From Candidatus Omnitrophota bacterium (GTDB taxonomy: Bacteria > Omnitrophota > Gorgyraeia > 2-01-FULL-45-10): 64,000 nt of DNA. This document shows positions 7,303-15,355 of this stretch, piece by piece (position 1 is the first letter of the stretch; every line of letters starts with the position of its first letter). Location: assembly GCA_041650805.1 (NCBI GenBank), contig JBAZKM010000008.1, positions 1 to 64,000 of the forward strand, given 5' to 3'. The notes below the pieces were generated by a model that worked only from the letters and a program-made list of their open reading frames with translations, ran no database searches and was not told the origin of the DNA. A program made the position numbers and the translations under genes.

Positions 7303-8238
7303 CTATTTAGTGACGGATTTTTCGTAACTGGCTTCCAGCGACTTCACTATATTCGTCAGCGTATCGTTCACCGGCGTCTGTATCCCGAGCGCCTTCCCCT
7401 GCCTGACGATCGCGCCGTTTATAAAATCGATCTCCGTCCGCTTTTTATTCAGGACGTCCTGGAGCATGCTCGATATATTGTTCGCCGTCGCCTTGCAGAC
7501 CGACTCGACCTTCTGGATGGGGTCGTCGTAGGCCAGTTTTATCCTCTTGCGTTTGACTATCCTCATCGCCTCCTGGACCGATGCGCGCAGGAGCTCGCGC
7601 GTCTCTTCATGCTCGACCAGCTGCCCGTTATGAAGACGCGTTATGGCGGTGAGCGCGTTTATGCCGACGTTCACTATGAGCTTGCCCCATATGACGGAAT
7701 CTATATCTTTCGATACCCTCGTCTCGAAGCCGGCCTTTGCCAGGAGATTAGCTATGTCTCTCAACGGGCCCGAGAGCCGCCCGTCGGGTCTGCCTATCAC
7801 CGTCTCCCCTTTTCCGGCATGCCGCACATTCCCCACATCGAGGAGCGTTGCGCCATGGTTGGTTATGCCCGCGATCACCCGTTCCGGCCCGAATTGGTCG
7901 TTCAGTATCTGCACGTTGCCTATGCCGTTCTGCAGGCTCAGGACATGCGTGGAGTCCGACACGAGCTCCTTTATCCCCTTGCATGCCTCCTCGGTGGAGT
8001 AACTCTTCACCGATATGATGACGAGGTCGCACGGCCCGACGTCTTTCGGGTCTGCCGTAGCGTTCAACTTCACCGCGGGAGAGCCGGCGGCGCCTTCTAT
8101 CCTGATCCCGCCGTCGCTTATCCTCTTGGCCCGCTCCCTGGAATAGTCGATAAGCCAGACATCCTCTTTGGTCCGGTGTTTGATGAACCCCGCAACGAGA
8201 CACCCCAGCGCTCCCGGTCCGACGATCGCGATCTTCAT
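7303..8238 (-). CDS. panE: 2-dehydropantoate 2-reductase, 311 aa
   Basis: Catalyses the NADPH-dependent reduction of ketopantoate to pantoate in CoA synthesis. The Rossmann motif GPGALG is at the N-terminus (MKIAIVGPGALGCLVAGF). The active-site lysine is in VIWGKLIVNVGINALTAI, and the C-terminal helical domain follows. It overlaps the end of panB by four bases, so the two steps (hydroxymethylation, reduction) are translationally coupled. Both sit within the acetyl-CoA synthase operon, a plausible link between CoA supply and carbon fixation. Confidence 0.92.
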   Translation of the reverse strand: MKIAIVGPGALGCLVAGFIKHRTKEDVWLIDYSRERAKRISDGGIRIEGAAGSPAVKLNATADPKDVGPCDLVIISVKSYSTEEACKGIKELVSDSTHVLSLQNGIGNVQILNDQFGPERVIAGITNHGATLLDVGNVRHAGKGETVIGRPDGRLSGPLRDIANLLAKAGFETRVSKDIDSVIWGKLIVNVGINALTAITRLHNGQLVEHEETRELLRASVQEAMRIVKRKRIKLAYDDPIQKVESVCKATANNISSMLQDVLNKKRTEIDFINGAIVRQGKALGIQTPVNDTLTNIVKSLEASYEKSVTK

Positions 8239-9083
8239 CTTTTCTTCCCCAGCATCTTCAGCTCTTCCTCTTTTATGACGAAACTGTGCGCTTCGTCCGG
8301 GAACTTCCCGCCCTCCACCTCTTCCTTATATTGTTTCACGCCGTCCCCTATGAGAGACGACAGCTTGACGTACTGTTTGACGAACTTCGGCACGAACCTG
8401 TCGAAGAGGCCCACCATGTCGTTCGTGACGAGGACCTGGCCGTCGCAGTACGGCCCCGCGCCGATGCCTATGGTCGCTATGCGCAGCTCTTTCGTTATCA
8501 GGCGGGCGACCTTGTCCGGCACGCATTCGAGGACTATGCCGAAACACCCCGCCTTCTCCAGCTTCAGCGCCTGGTCGAGGATCTTCTTCGCCGACTCGGC
8601 CGACTTGCCCTGCACCCTGTAGCCGCCCAGCTTCGAGATGCTCTGCGGGGTCAACCCGAGATGGCCCAGGACCGGGATACCCGCGTCGACTATCGCCGCC
8701 GTCGCCTCGAAGACCTCGTCCCCGCCTTCGAGCTTCACGGCGTCGCAGCCCGCCTCTTTCATGAACCGCCCGGCGTTGCGTACCGCCTCCTCTTTGGATA
8801 CCTGGTACGACATGAAGGGCATGTCGCCTATAAGGAACGCGTATTTGGTCCCCCTGCGCACCGCCTTCGCGTGATGTATCATCTCGTCCATAGTCACGGG
8901 CACAGTCGATTCGTATCCGAGCACCACCATGCCGAGGGAATCACCCACCAGTATCGAGTCGATCCCCGCGCCGTCCACTATCCGCGCCATGGGATAGTCA
9001 TAAGCGGTGAGCATGGTGATCTTTCTGCCCGAACGCTTCTTCTCATAAAAGTCCGTTATCATGAATTTCTTCCGTTCCATCAT
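8235..9083 (-). CDS. panB: 3-methyl-2-oxobutanoate hydroxymethyltransferase, 282 aa
   Basis: Transfers a hydroxymethyl group from 5,10-methylene-THF to ketoisovalerate, forming ketopantoate. Recognised by ITMLTAYDYPMARIVD, VGDSLGMVVLGYEST, GDMPFMSY, KLEGG and ATIGIGAGPYCDGQVLV, all typical of PanB. Two ATG codons lie next to each other at the start; either is possible. Its substrate methylene-THF is made by FolD from the same operon. Confidence 0.95.
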   Translation of the reverse strand: MMERKKFMITDFYEKKRSGRKITMLTAYDYPMARIVDGAGIDSILVGDSLGMVVLGYESTVPVTMDEMIHHAKAVRRGTKYAFLIGDMPFMSYQVSKEEAVRNAGRFMKEAGCDAVKLEGGDEVFEATAAIVDAGIPVLGHLGLTPQSISKLGGYRVQGKSAESAKKILDQALKLEKAGCFGIVLECVPDKVARLITKELRIATIGIGAGPYCDGQVLVTNDMVGLFDRFVPKFVKQYVKLSSLIGDGVKQYKEEVEGGKFPDEAHSFVIKEEELKMLGKKR

Positions 9084-9093
9084 TTCCTCCAGT

Positions 9094-9882
9094 TCATTTT
9101 TTCCTGTATGCGTCCAGGAACGAATCGCAATATATGTTCTTGTTCAGCACCAGTTCCGCCGATATCATGGCGTCCATAAGGTCCCTGTCGAGCGGGTCCA
9201 GGATCGCCGAGGTGAGGCCGTTCGCGACCGCCATCACCAGAAATGTCCTGTTTATCAGCGAGCGCGCCTTCGTCCCCTGCGAGACGTTCGAGAGCCCCAC
9301 CACCGTCTGAGGCGCCGGATCGCTCAAGAGCCGGAACTCCCGGATCGACTCAAGCACCTCTTTCCCCTGGGTCTGCGCGACATTGACCGGCAGGACTATC
9401 GGGTCGAGGAATAGGTCTTCGGCGGCTATCCCGCACTCCATCGCCTTTGCGACGATCTTCACGGCAAGCTCCAGCCGTTTATCCTTGTTATTAGGCACGC
9501 CGCCCTTATCCATGGTGAGGCCTATGACCTGCGCGTTATACTTTGCGGCGAGGCCGAAGACCCTGTCCATCTTATCATCGTCCGCGCTCGTCGAGTTTAT
9601 TATAGCGCGGCGCCCGGCCAGCTTAAGCCCCTCCTCCACCACATCCGCCTTTGTCGAATCTATCGAAAGGGCCGCATCGGTGACTGCCCGGATCGAATCG
9701 ATCAGCCACTTCATGTCGTCCTTCGGATTTTTCGAATACGGTCCGGTATTGACGTCGAGGACGCTCGCGCCCGCCTTCACCTGGTCGGCGGCAAGGTGCT
9801 GTATGACGTCCACCTCCCGGTTCGCCACCGCCTTCCCGACATCCTTATACATGCCGTTTATGAGCTCACCTATCACTATCAT
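9094..9882 (-). CDS. acsE: Methyltetrahydrofolate:corrinoid/iron-sulfur protein methyltransferase, 262 aa
   Basis: Moves the methyl group from methyl-THF to the cobalt of the corrinoid protein AcsCD. The TIM barrel shows GASVLDVNTGPYSKNP, LSIDSTKADVVEEGL, INSTSADDDK and VVGLSNVSQGTKARSLIN; the asparagine in GLSNVSQG corresponds to the pterin-protonating residue of the Moorella enzyme, and length matches (262 aa). Downstream of acsD, separated by a spacer containing a tandem repeat array. Of the two AcsE-like genes here this one looks the more canonical. Confidence 0.92.
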   Translation of the reverse strand: MIVIGELINGMYKDVGKAVANREVDVIQHLAADQVKAGASVLDVNTGPYSKNPKDDMKWLIDSIRAVTDAALSIDSTKADVVEEGLKLAGRRAIINSTSADDDKMDRVFGLAAKYNAQVIGLTMDKGGVPNNKDKRLELAVKIVAKAMECGIAAEDLFLDPIVLPVNVAQTQGKEVLESIREFRLLSDPAPQTVVGLSNVSQGTKARSLINRTFLVMAVANGLTSAILDPLDRDLMDAMISAELVLNKNIYCDSFLDAYRKK

Positions 9883-9897
9883 AAAAACTCCTTCTTG

Positions 9898-9949
9898 GCT
9901 ATCAGCTTTCAGCTGTCAGCTATCAGCAAAAGATCAAAAGCTGAAAGCT
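9898..9949. repeat. AGCTWTC heptamer array between acsD and acsE
   Basis: Tandem 7-bp units (ctatcag, ctttcag, ctgtcag, ctatcag), then an A-rich spacer and an inverted half. Bases 9898-9944 are identical over 47 bp to 17552-17598. Confidence 0.85.
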
Positions 9950-10864
9950 TTATTTCCGCATTGCACGATCTATATACTTGATCACCGACTTTGCCGCCGC
10001 CGGATGGCGCATCACTATGATCTCCCCTCCTGCCTGGAGCATGGCCACAGAAGTGGCGATCTCCCAGTTCACGCCCTGTCCCTCACCGGACTCTTTCGCC
10101 TCCTTGGTCCGCCATACCTCCTGCCCGGCAAAGAGTATGAACGGCATCGAAAGCATCGCATCCCCCATGAAAGCGGCGAGGCGAGCCCGCTCCATTATCG
10201 AGTATACATACTCCATACCGTAACCGAGGGAGGCCGTAGTCGGGTGCATCACTATCCTCCCGGGGTCGAAACCCATATCGCTTATCAGGATATTCACCTG
10301 CTTGGCTATATTCACGTCGATCGGCGATTCCGCTATTATGGAATGGCCGTCCGCCAGGCACGTGGCGGCCAGCGTCTTATAATTGTTCTGCGTGGCGATC
10401 CCAAGGAGAGAGTTCCCGCCCTTGAGCGCCTGGCTTATCTTCGGCATCGTCTCGCTGTCCTTTGATTCATCCCCCGAGCCGACCACTATCAGCGGGACCT
10501 TCACTTCCTTCGCTATCCTCCCGATAAGCGCCCCGGCAGAGTCGGGTGACTTTCCGCCGTAATCGGGATGCGTGCCCTGAAGACGCACGCAGAGCGCCTT
10601 CGCGCCGGTTTCGGAGAGCATAAAACGCGCCCACTCCACCGGGTCCCCGGATACGCCCTTGACGGCCCCGGCCAGGTGGTCAGGCCAGTCCGCCGGTTCG
10701 CAGTCGAGTATCTCCGGCACGACGACCGGCGCATTCGGCATCCCGCCTTCGGAAAAAAGGAACGGGAGCGTAGTTTCGCCGCCTACCTGCAACCTGGCCG
10801 CTGCGCCGATCTCTACCGTATTGATCGACCCGGCTATCTTCTCTTTCGCGATCTCTATTCCCAT
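9950..10864 (-). CDS. acsD: Corrinoid/iron-sulfur protein small subunit (CODH/ACS delta), 304 aa
   Basis: With AcsC it forms the corrinoid protein that carries the methyl group to acetyl-CoA synthase. The sequence is a TIM barrel with the motifs MPNAPVVVPEILDCEP, VRLQGTHPDYGGKSP and MHPTTASLGYGMEYVYSIMERARLAA, and a C-terminal HPAAAKSVIKYIDRAM, all typical of AcsD/CdhD. Length matches the bacterial family (about 310). It is preceded closely by cooC and followed by a repeat array and acsE. Confidence 0.95.
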   Translation of the reverse strand: MGIEIAKEKIAGSINTVEIGAAARLQVGGETTLPFLFSEGGMPNAPVVVPEILDCEPADWPDHLAGAVKGVSGDPVEWARFMLSETGAKALCVRLQGTHPDYGGKSPDSAGALIGRIAKEVKVPLIVVGSGDESKDSETMPKISQALKGGNSLLGIATQNNYKTLAATCLADGHSIIAESPIDVNIAKQVNILISDMGFDPGRIVMHPTTASLGYGMEYVYSIMERARLAAFMGDAMLSMPFILFAGQEVWRTKEAKESGEGQGVNWEIATSVAMLQAGGEIIVMRHPAAAKSVIKYIDRAMRK

Positions 10865-10877
10865 GAGTCACTCCGTA

Positions 10878-11627
10878 TTATTTTAATACCTCTCTCACTA
10901 TATCCTCCACGGCGCTTTTGACCTTTTTGTCCTCAAGACACGACACGGCCCGCCCCTCAAGGCTCAAGCGTTTCAGCTCGCCGCTGTACGGGACCGTGCC
11001 TGCAAGCGCCAGGGCCGTCTTCTTCACTTCGGCATCGACCTTCTCCGCCGCATCGGCGACCTTATTCAGGACGAGAAAAGACCCGCCTATCTTTATATCC
11101 AGTTCACGCGCAAGGCCGTGGATCCTGCCGGCGGAACGGACGCCGACGACGGAATGGTCGCTCACAAGGACGAGCTTGTCTATCGTCCGTGTCGTGCGCC
11201 GCGAGATATGCTCCATGCCGGCCGCGTTATCTATTACGACGAAATCGTAATTTTTGGTTATTCTGCCTATCATCTCCCGGAGGAGATTGTTCACGTAACA
11301 ATAGCACCCCGGCCCTTCCGGCCTGCCCATGACGAGGAGATCGTAACCCTTCTCCTCACCAAGCGCCTCCTGGACCTTCATCTCTATGAACCGTTCCTTG
11401 GTCACGCCCTGTGGGATGCTCTCCATATTTTTGGCGATCTCTTCGACCACCCCGACTATCGTCTCGGGGTCCTCCACTCCCAGCGCCTCGTGGAGGGTCG
11501 AGTTAGGGTCCGCGTCGACCGCCAGCACGCTCCCCGCCTTTTTACCCGCCAGATGCCCTATGATCAGGGCGGACAACGTCGTCTTCCCGGTCCCGCCTTT
11601 TCCGTTAAGCGCTATTATCGTGCCGAT
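10878..11627 (-). CDS. cooC: CooC/AcsF-type nickel-insertion ATPase, about 249 aa, apparent AUC start
   Basis: A MinD-like P-loop ATPase that helps nickel insertion into CODH or ACS. The deviant Walker A GKGGTGKTT lies upstream of the first ATG, GTG or TTG that could serve as start: the TTG at 11576 would cut it off. Reading upstream, the frame is GTIIALNGKGGTGKTT and has no standard start before it meets acsV. A GGAGG site (11633-11637) sits 5 bases before an ATC codon at 11625-11627, the best candidate start; ATA at 11616-11618 is the alternative. It overlaps the end of acsV. Downstream motifs include VDADPNSTLHEALGV and VIDNAAGMEHISRR. Confidence 0.85.
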   Translation of the reverse strand: MGTIIALNGKGGTGKTTLSALIIGHLAGKKAGSVLAVDADPNSTLHEALGVEDPETIVGVVEEIAKNMESIPQGVTKERFIEMKVQEALGEEKGYDLLVMGRPEGPGCYCYVNNLLREMIGRITKNYDFVVIDNAAGMEHISRRTTRTIDKLVLVSDHSVVGVRSAGRIHGLARELDIKIGGSFLVLNKVADAAEKVDAEVKKTALALAGTVPYSGELKRLSLEGRAVSCLEDKKVKSAVEDIVREVLK

Positions 11628-13513
11628 GGGAACCTCCGGATATCCGTGTGCGGAAAGAAGAGCGCCGCTATGTACTCGTCCATGTAACCGGGCTCGGAAC
11701 TGAGGTCGAGGTAGGTGATACCCCCGGATATCTCTTTCGTCCTGGAAAAGGCCTCCTGCGACAGGAGCGACATGCGCGCGCCGGCAAGCGACGAATTTCC
11801 GATGAACTCGTATCTCTTACGGTCGATGTCGGGAAGGAGCCCTATGGAGACGGCGCAGTCTATCCCTATATAATTCCCGAACCCGCCCGCTATATATATC
11901 TTCTCGATATCCGCCAGCGTCTTACCGACTTTGTTAAGGAGGGTCACTATGGCGCTGTAGATCGCTCCCTTGGCCCGCTTCAGGTTCTCGATATCGTCCT
12001 CATTGACGACTATATCGCCTGCGGCGCGGTCCTCGCCCTTCGCCCTGATGAGGAACTCGCTGCCGGCCTTCCCTTCTCTTACCGCTTTCGGGGCGGCGTC
12101 TTTATTAAGCTTGCCGTCCTTGCCCATGATCCCGCTCTTCAGCATCTGGTCGAGAAGGTCGATGTAGCCGGAACCGCATATCCCCCTGGCCGCTCCGCCG
12201 CCGACGGTCTCGATCTCAATGCCGAGGTCCTTGCCTATCTTCACCTTTTCGACGGCCCCCTTCACCGCCTTCATCCCGCAGGTCAGGCCGCTCCCCTCAA
12301 AGGCAGGGCCGGCGCTCGCCGCGCAGGCCATCATCCATTCGTCGTTGCCCAGCACTATCTCTCCGTTCGTGCCTATATCGACGAGGAGCGTAAGGGCCTT
12401 CGCCTCAAAGAGCCCGGACGAAAGGACCCCCGCGACCGTATCGCCGCCGATATAGGTGCTCACCCCCGGCAAAGAGAATATGTTCCCTTTGGGGTTTATC
12501 TCGACACCCGCCTCGGATGAGCTCATCACCGGGAACGATGTCATCGTCGGGACATAAGGTTCTTTGCGTATATTGGCCGGGTCCACCTTGAAGAGGAGAT
12601 GCATCATAGTCGTATTGCCCGCGAATACCGCCGCATATATGTCCGTCAGGCGGATAGAGCACGCCTCGGCCAGCTCTTCCACTATCTCGTTTATGTTATC
12701 GAGGACCGCCTCATTAAGCTCCTCAAGCCCCTTCGGCTCGGAGCCGTAGATTATCCTCGTTATGACGTCGCCCCCGAACCGCGCCTGCCTGTTATATGAG
12801 ATGCGGGTCCCTCGTACTTCTCCCGTATTCAGGTCTATGAGCTGTCCCGTGACCGTAGTCGTCCCTATATCGAACGCGAAGGCAAAACCGGCCGCCGTCG
12901 TGTCCCCCGGTTCTATCGCCAGTATCTCGGTGGCGCCTTCCCTGTGGCTGACGGCTACCGTCACCCTGAAGTCGCTGTCCCGCAGGAGGTCGCTCAGATG
13001 CTTTACGTTGGCGAGCTTCGTCATCACAAAAGGCCCCGCCGACCTCGCTTCCACCGCGCGGTATATCCTGTCCAGGTCGCTAAGGTTGTCGTCAATAGTC
13101 GGTTTCGGTATCTCGGTATATATCTTACGAACGAGCGGCAGCCGGGCGTAAACATTTTCCCTCTTCGTTATGACGCCTTTGGGGAACTCCTCCGCCTTTT
13201 CGCGCCTCTTTTCGAACCTCTCCTGCATATCGAGCGACCCTGCAGGAACCATGACCTCCGCGTCGCTCTCGACTATCGATTCACAGGCAAGGACCATACC
13301 CTTCTTACGGTCGGCCTCGCTTATAAGCCGCGAAGAGGAGCTCTTCACCGTGCCCTTCTTTACAATGATCTTGCATTTGCCGCACAGTCCCTCTCCCCCG
13401 CAGCTGGAGTTGAGTATGACGCCCGCCCTGAAAGCGGCCGTCAGGAGGTCCGTCCCGCCCGCCACGCGGACCGTCTTATCTCCCGGTTTGAACTTTACGG
13501 TGAATTCGCTCAT
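11615..13513 (-). CDS. acsV: Corrinoid protein reductive activator (RACo/AcsV), 632 aa
   Basis: Uses ATP to reactivate the corrinoid protein when its cobalt has become oxidised. The N-terminal 2Fe-2S ferredoxin domain shows cysteines at 38, 44, 47 (CGGEGLCGKC) and 77. A linker leads to a C-terminal ASKHA domain with the phosphate loops FAFDIGTTTVTG, LLVDIGTNGEIVLGN and IYIAGGFGNYIGID. Length and order agree with bacterial AcsV. It lies between greA and cooC, and its last 13 bases overlap the presumed start of cooC. Confidence 0.93.
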   Translation of the reverse strand: MSEFTVKFKPGDKTVRVAGGTDLLTAAFRAGVILNSSCGGEGLCGKCKIIVKKGTVKSSSSRLISEADRKKGMVLACESIVESDAEVMVPAGSLDMQERFEKRREKAEEFPKGVITKRENVYARLPLVRKIYTEIPKPTIDDNLSDLDRIYRAVEARSAGPFVMTKLANVKHLSDLLRDSDFRVTVAVSHREGATEILAIEPGDTTAAGFAFAFDIGTTTVTGQLIDLNTGEVRGTRISYNRQARFGGDVITRIIYGSEPKGLEELNEAVLDNINEIVEELAEACSIRLTDIYAAVFAGNTTMMHLLFKVDPANIRKEPYVPTMTSFPVMSSSEAGVEINPKGNIFSLPGVSTYIGGDTVAGVLSSGLFEAKALTLLVDIGTNGEIVLGNDEWMMACAASAGPAFEGSGLTCGMKAVKGAVEKVKIGKDLGIEIETVGGGAARGICGSGYIDLLDQMLKSGIMGKDGKLNKDAAPKAVREGKAGSEFLIRAKGEDRAAGDIVVNEDDIENLKRAKGAIYSAIVTLLNKVGKTLADIEKIYIAGGFGNYIGIDCAVSIGLLPDIDRKRYEFIGNSSLAGARMSLLSQEAFSRTKEISGGITYLDLSSEPGYMDEYIAALFFPHTDIRRFPSAR

Positions 13514-13526
13514 CTTCAGCTTTCGG

Positions 13527-13997
13527 CTACCTGGTTATCTTAAGTATCTTATATTTCAGAATGCCTGCCGGGACCTTTATCTCGACGATCTCCTTTACCT
13601 TATGGCCCATCAGGGCCGCCCCCACCGGTGAGGTGATCGATATCTTGTTCTCGGCGATGTCGGCCTCCTCCTCAGATACGAGGTAATAGGACATCTCCTC
13701 GCCCGAATCCATATCTTTCAATGTGAGCGTAGCGCCTATATTCGCCTCATCCACGCTCATCTCCGTATTCTCTATGATCGTGGCATTGGCCAGCGTCGTC
13801 TCTAGCTCCGCTATCCGCTTCTCTATGTGCCCCTGCTCTTCCTTGGCGGCGTGGTATTCCGCGTTCTCGCTCAGGTCGCCCAGTTCGCGCGCCTTTCCTA
13901 TGGCCTTCGACACGTCGCGCCTCTTCGTCTTCTTGAGGTGCTCAAGCTCCTTCGTCAGGTCCTGATACCCCTTCTGCGTAAGATATACCTTTTTCAT
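13527..13997 (-). CDS. greA: Transcription elongation factor GreA, 156 aa
   Basis: Rescues backtracked RNA polymerase by stimulating transcript cleavage. An N-terminal coiled coil (about 1-75) carries the tip motif GDLSENAEYHAAKEEQ with the acidic residues that act in the secondary channel; the C-terminal FKBP-like half includes SPVGAALMGHKVKE. Normal length. Its place between acsC and acsV, in the middle of an acetyl-CoA synthase operon, is unusual. Confidence 0.95.
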   Translation of the reverse strand: MKKVYLTQKGYQDLTKELEHLKKTKRRDVSKAIGKARELGDLSENAEYHAAKEEQGHIEKRIAELETTLANATIIENTEMSVDEANIGATLTLKDMDSGEEMSYYLVSEEEADIAENKISITSPVGAALMGHKVKEIVEIKVPAGILKYKILKITR

Positions 13998-14004
13998 CGT
14001 ACCC

Positions 14005-15339
14005 TCATTTCCATCCTTTTAAGAATGCCGGTATCCCGGAGGCCTCCCGCGGACCCACCTGGACATTCCATCCCGAAAGCTCTTCCAGCTTCGAGCTCAA
14101 TACGGCGACATACCCCGGCAGGACGATCCTTTTATGCGAAACCATCTGCCCGATGCCGGACTTTGCGATAGTATCGGTGATCCTCTCCGCGGTGAACTTC
14201 TCCGCCGCCCATGCGGTCAGGACGGACATCCCCTCGGCGTCACAGCAGATGACATACGACGGGACCTTGCTCGACTCCACCTCGCCGGCCACCGTGAAGT
14301 AAGTGATCGAGAAGTTGGTCGTGACCAGGACCGGCGAATGCGTTGAGACCTTGCCTATTTCATATATGCGCGGCTCCACCTGCACGGGCTTCTGCGGATC
14401 GGTGTAAATATCCTGCCGCGCCACCAGAAGCGGGAAGACGAACTCTTTCTCTATATTCTTCACTATGACGATGCCTGCATACTTGAGAATGTACGATACC
14501 GCCTCGGCCAGTTCCTGGTCCTGTCCGGAAGAACCGGTGAATGCCATGACCGGGTAACCGAGCGGACGGAAATTTTTCTTCAGCGCGGTCCTCCGGATCA
14601 GCGTAAAGTCCTGTATCGTATCCGAGAGCCCCTTGCCCTTTATATTGATCACTATCTCGTCTACACCGCTCTTCCTGACCCTGTCGGTGAGAGCCGCCGC
14701 CTCTTCGACGCTTCCGGCGCTTATGGCAAGGGCCGCCCTGTAGTTCTTGGCTATAGTCGCCGCCTTCTCGAGGGTCGCGTCATCGTCCCATATCACGAGC
14801 GGACGGATGGGCCCACACAGCTTCAAGGCCTCCTCAAGCACGACCGCATCGTCCGTATATAACGCTATGGCAAGACGTGAGGCGGACATGGCCTTCTTCA
14901 GCAGGCCGAGGAACGGGTCTCTCTTACCGGATGAATTTTTAAGGCAGATGATCTCCGGCTTCAATACCTGGCCTACGCGTTCGAACCTTAGGCCCTCTAT
15001 CTTCCCGAGACGTTCGTCTATAGCAGTGGCGGGAAGGGTATCTTCCATAAGGAAGCCGACCGCGCCCGGATGATAGAACTTCTGCTCGTGACGATACATC
15101 ACCGTCTCGTTCCCTATCTCTGTCTTCGCCTCTCCCGCCCCGATCGTGACCAGCTTCACCGGCGGCTGGCTGGCCGACTCAAGCGCCTCCCTGGCCTGGG
15201 CGGTCACATGCGGACACTTGTCGAGCGAGACCTTCTTCTGCGCAAGCGCCATCGCGAACGCAAGGCACGTAGCGAACCCGCACTCCTTGCAGTTCGTCTT
15301 AGGCAGCAATTTGTAGATATCGAGTCCTGATAACGCCAT
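14005..15339 (-). CDS. acsC: Corrinoid/iron-sulfur protein large subunit (CODH/ACS gamma), 444 aa
   Basis: Carries the low-potential 4Fe-4S cluster that keeps cobalt in the Co(I) state and the C-terminal corrinoid-binding domain. The N-terminal cluster motif has C17, C20, C25 and C42 (TNCKECGFATCLAFAM then DKCPHV). A TIM barrel follows, and the C-terminal third (from about 310) holds the corrinoid-binding fold with VLVTTNFSITYFTVAGEVE. Downstream of acsB with a 16-base gap and a GAGGAG ribosome site. Confidence 0.95.
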   Translation of the reverse strand: MALSGLDIYKLLPKTNCKECGFATCLAFAMALAQKKVSLDKCPHVTAQAREALESASQPPVKLVTIGAGEAKTEIGNETVMYRHEQKFYHPGAVGFLMEDTLPATAIDERLGKIEGLRFERVGQVLKPEIICLKNSSGKRDPFLGLLKKAMSASRLAIALYTDDAVVLEEALKLCGPIRPLVIWDDDATLEKAATIAKNYRAALAISAGSVEEAAALTDRVRKSGVDEIVINIKGKGLSDTIQDFTLIRRTALKKNFRPLGYPVMAFTGSSGQDQELAEAVSYILKYAGIVIVKNIEKEFVFPLLVARQDIYTDPQKPVQVEPRIYEIGKVSTHSPVLVTTNFSITYFTVAGEVESSKVPSYVICCDAEGMSVLTAWAAEKFTAERITDTIAKSGIGQMVSHKRIVLPGYVAVLSSKLEELSGWNVQVGPREASGIPAFLKGWK

Positions 15340-15355
15340 GTATTCTCCTCGTGAG

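Noticed and set aside
5483..7327. Long plus-strand open frame of 614 codons
   Set aside because: It is antisense to the DRTGG ATPase and the second acsE-like gene, which have clear family motifs. The translation is rich in H, R, D and Y with no recognisable domain, as expected for the antisense of GC-rich codons.
9898..9949. CRISPR-like repeats
   Set aside because: Units are 7 bp with no spacers of constant length; no cas genes are present.
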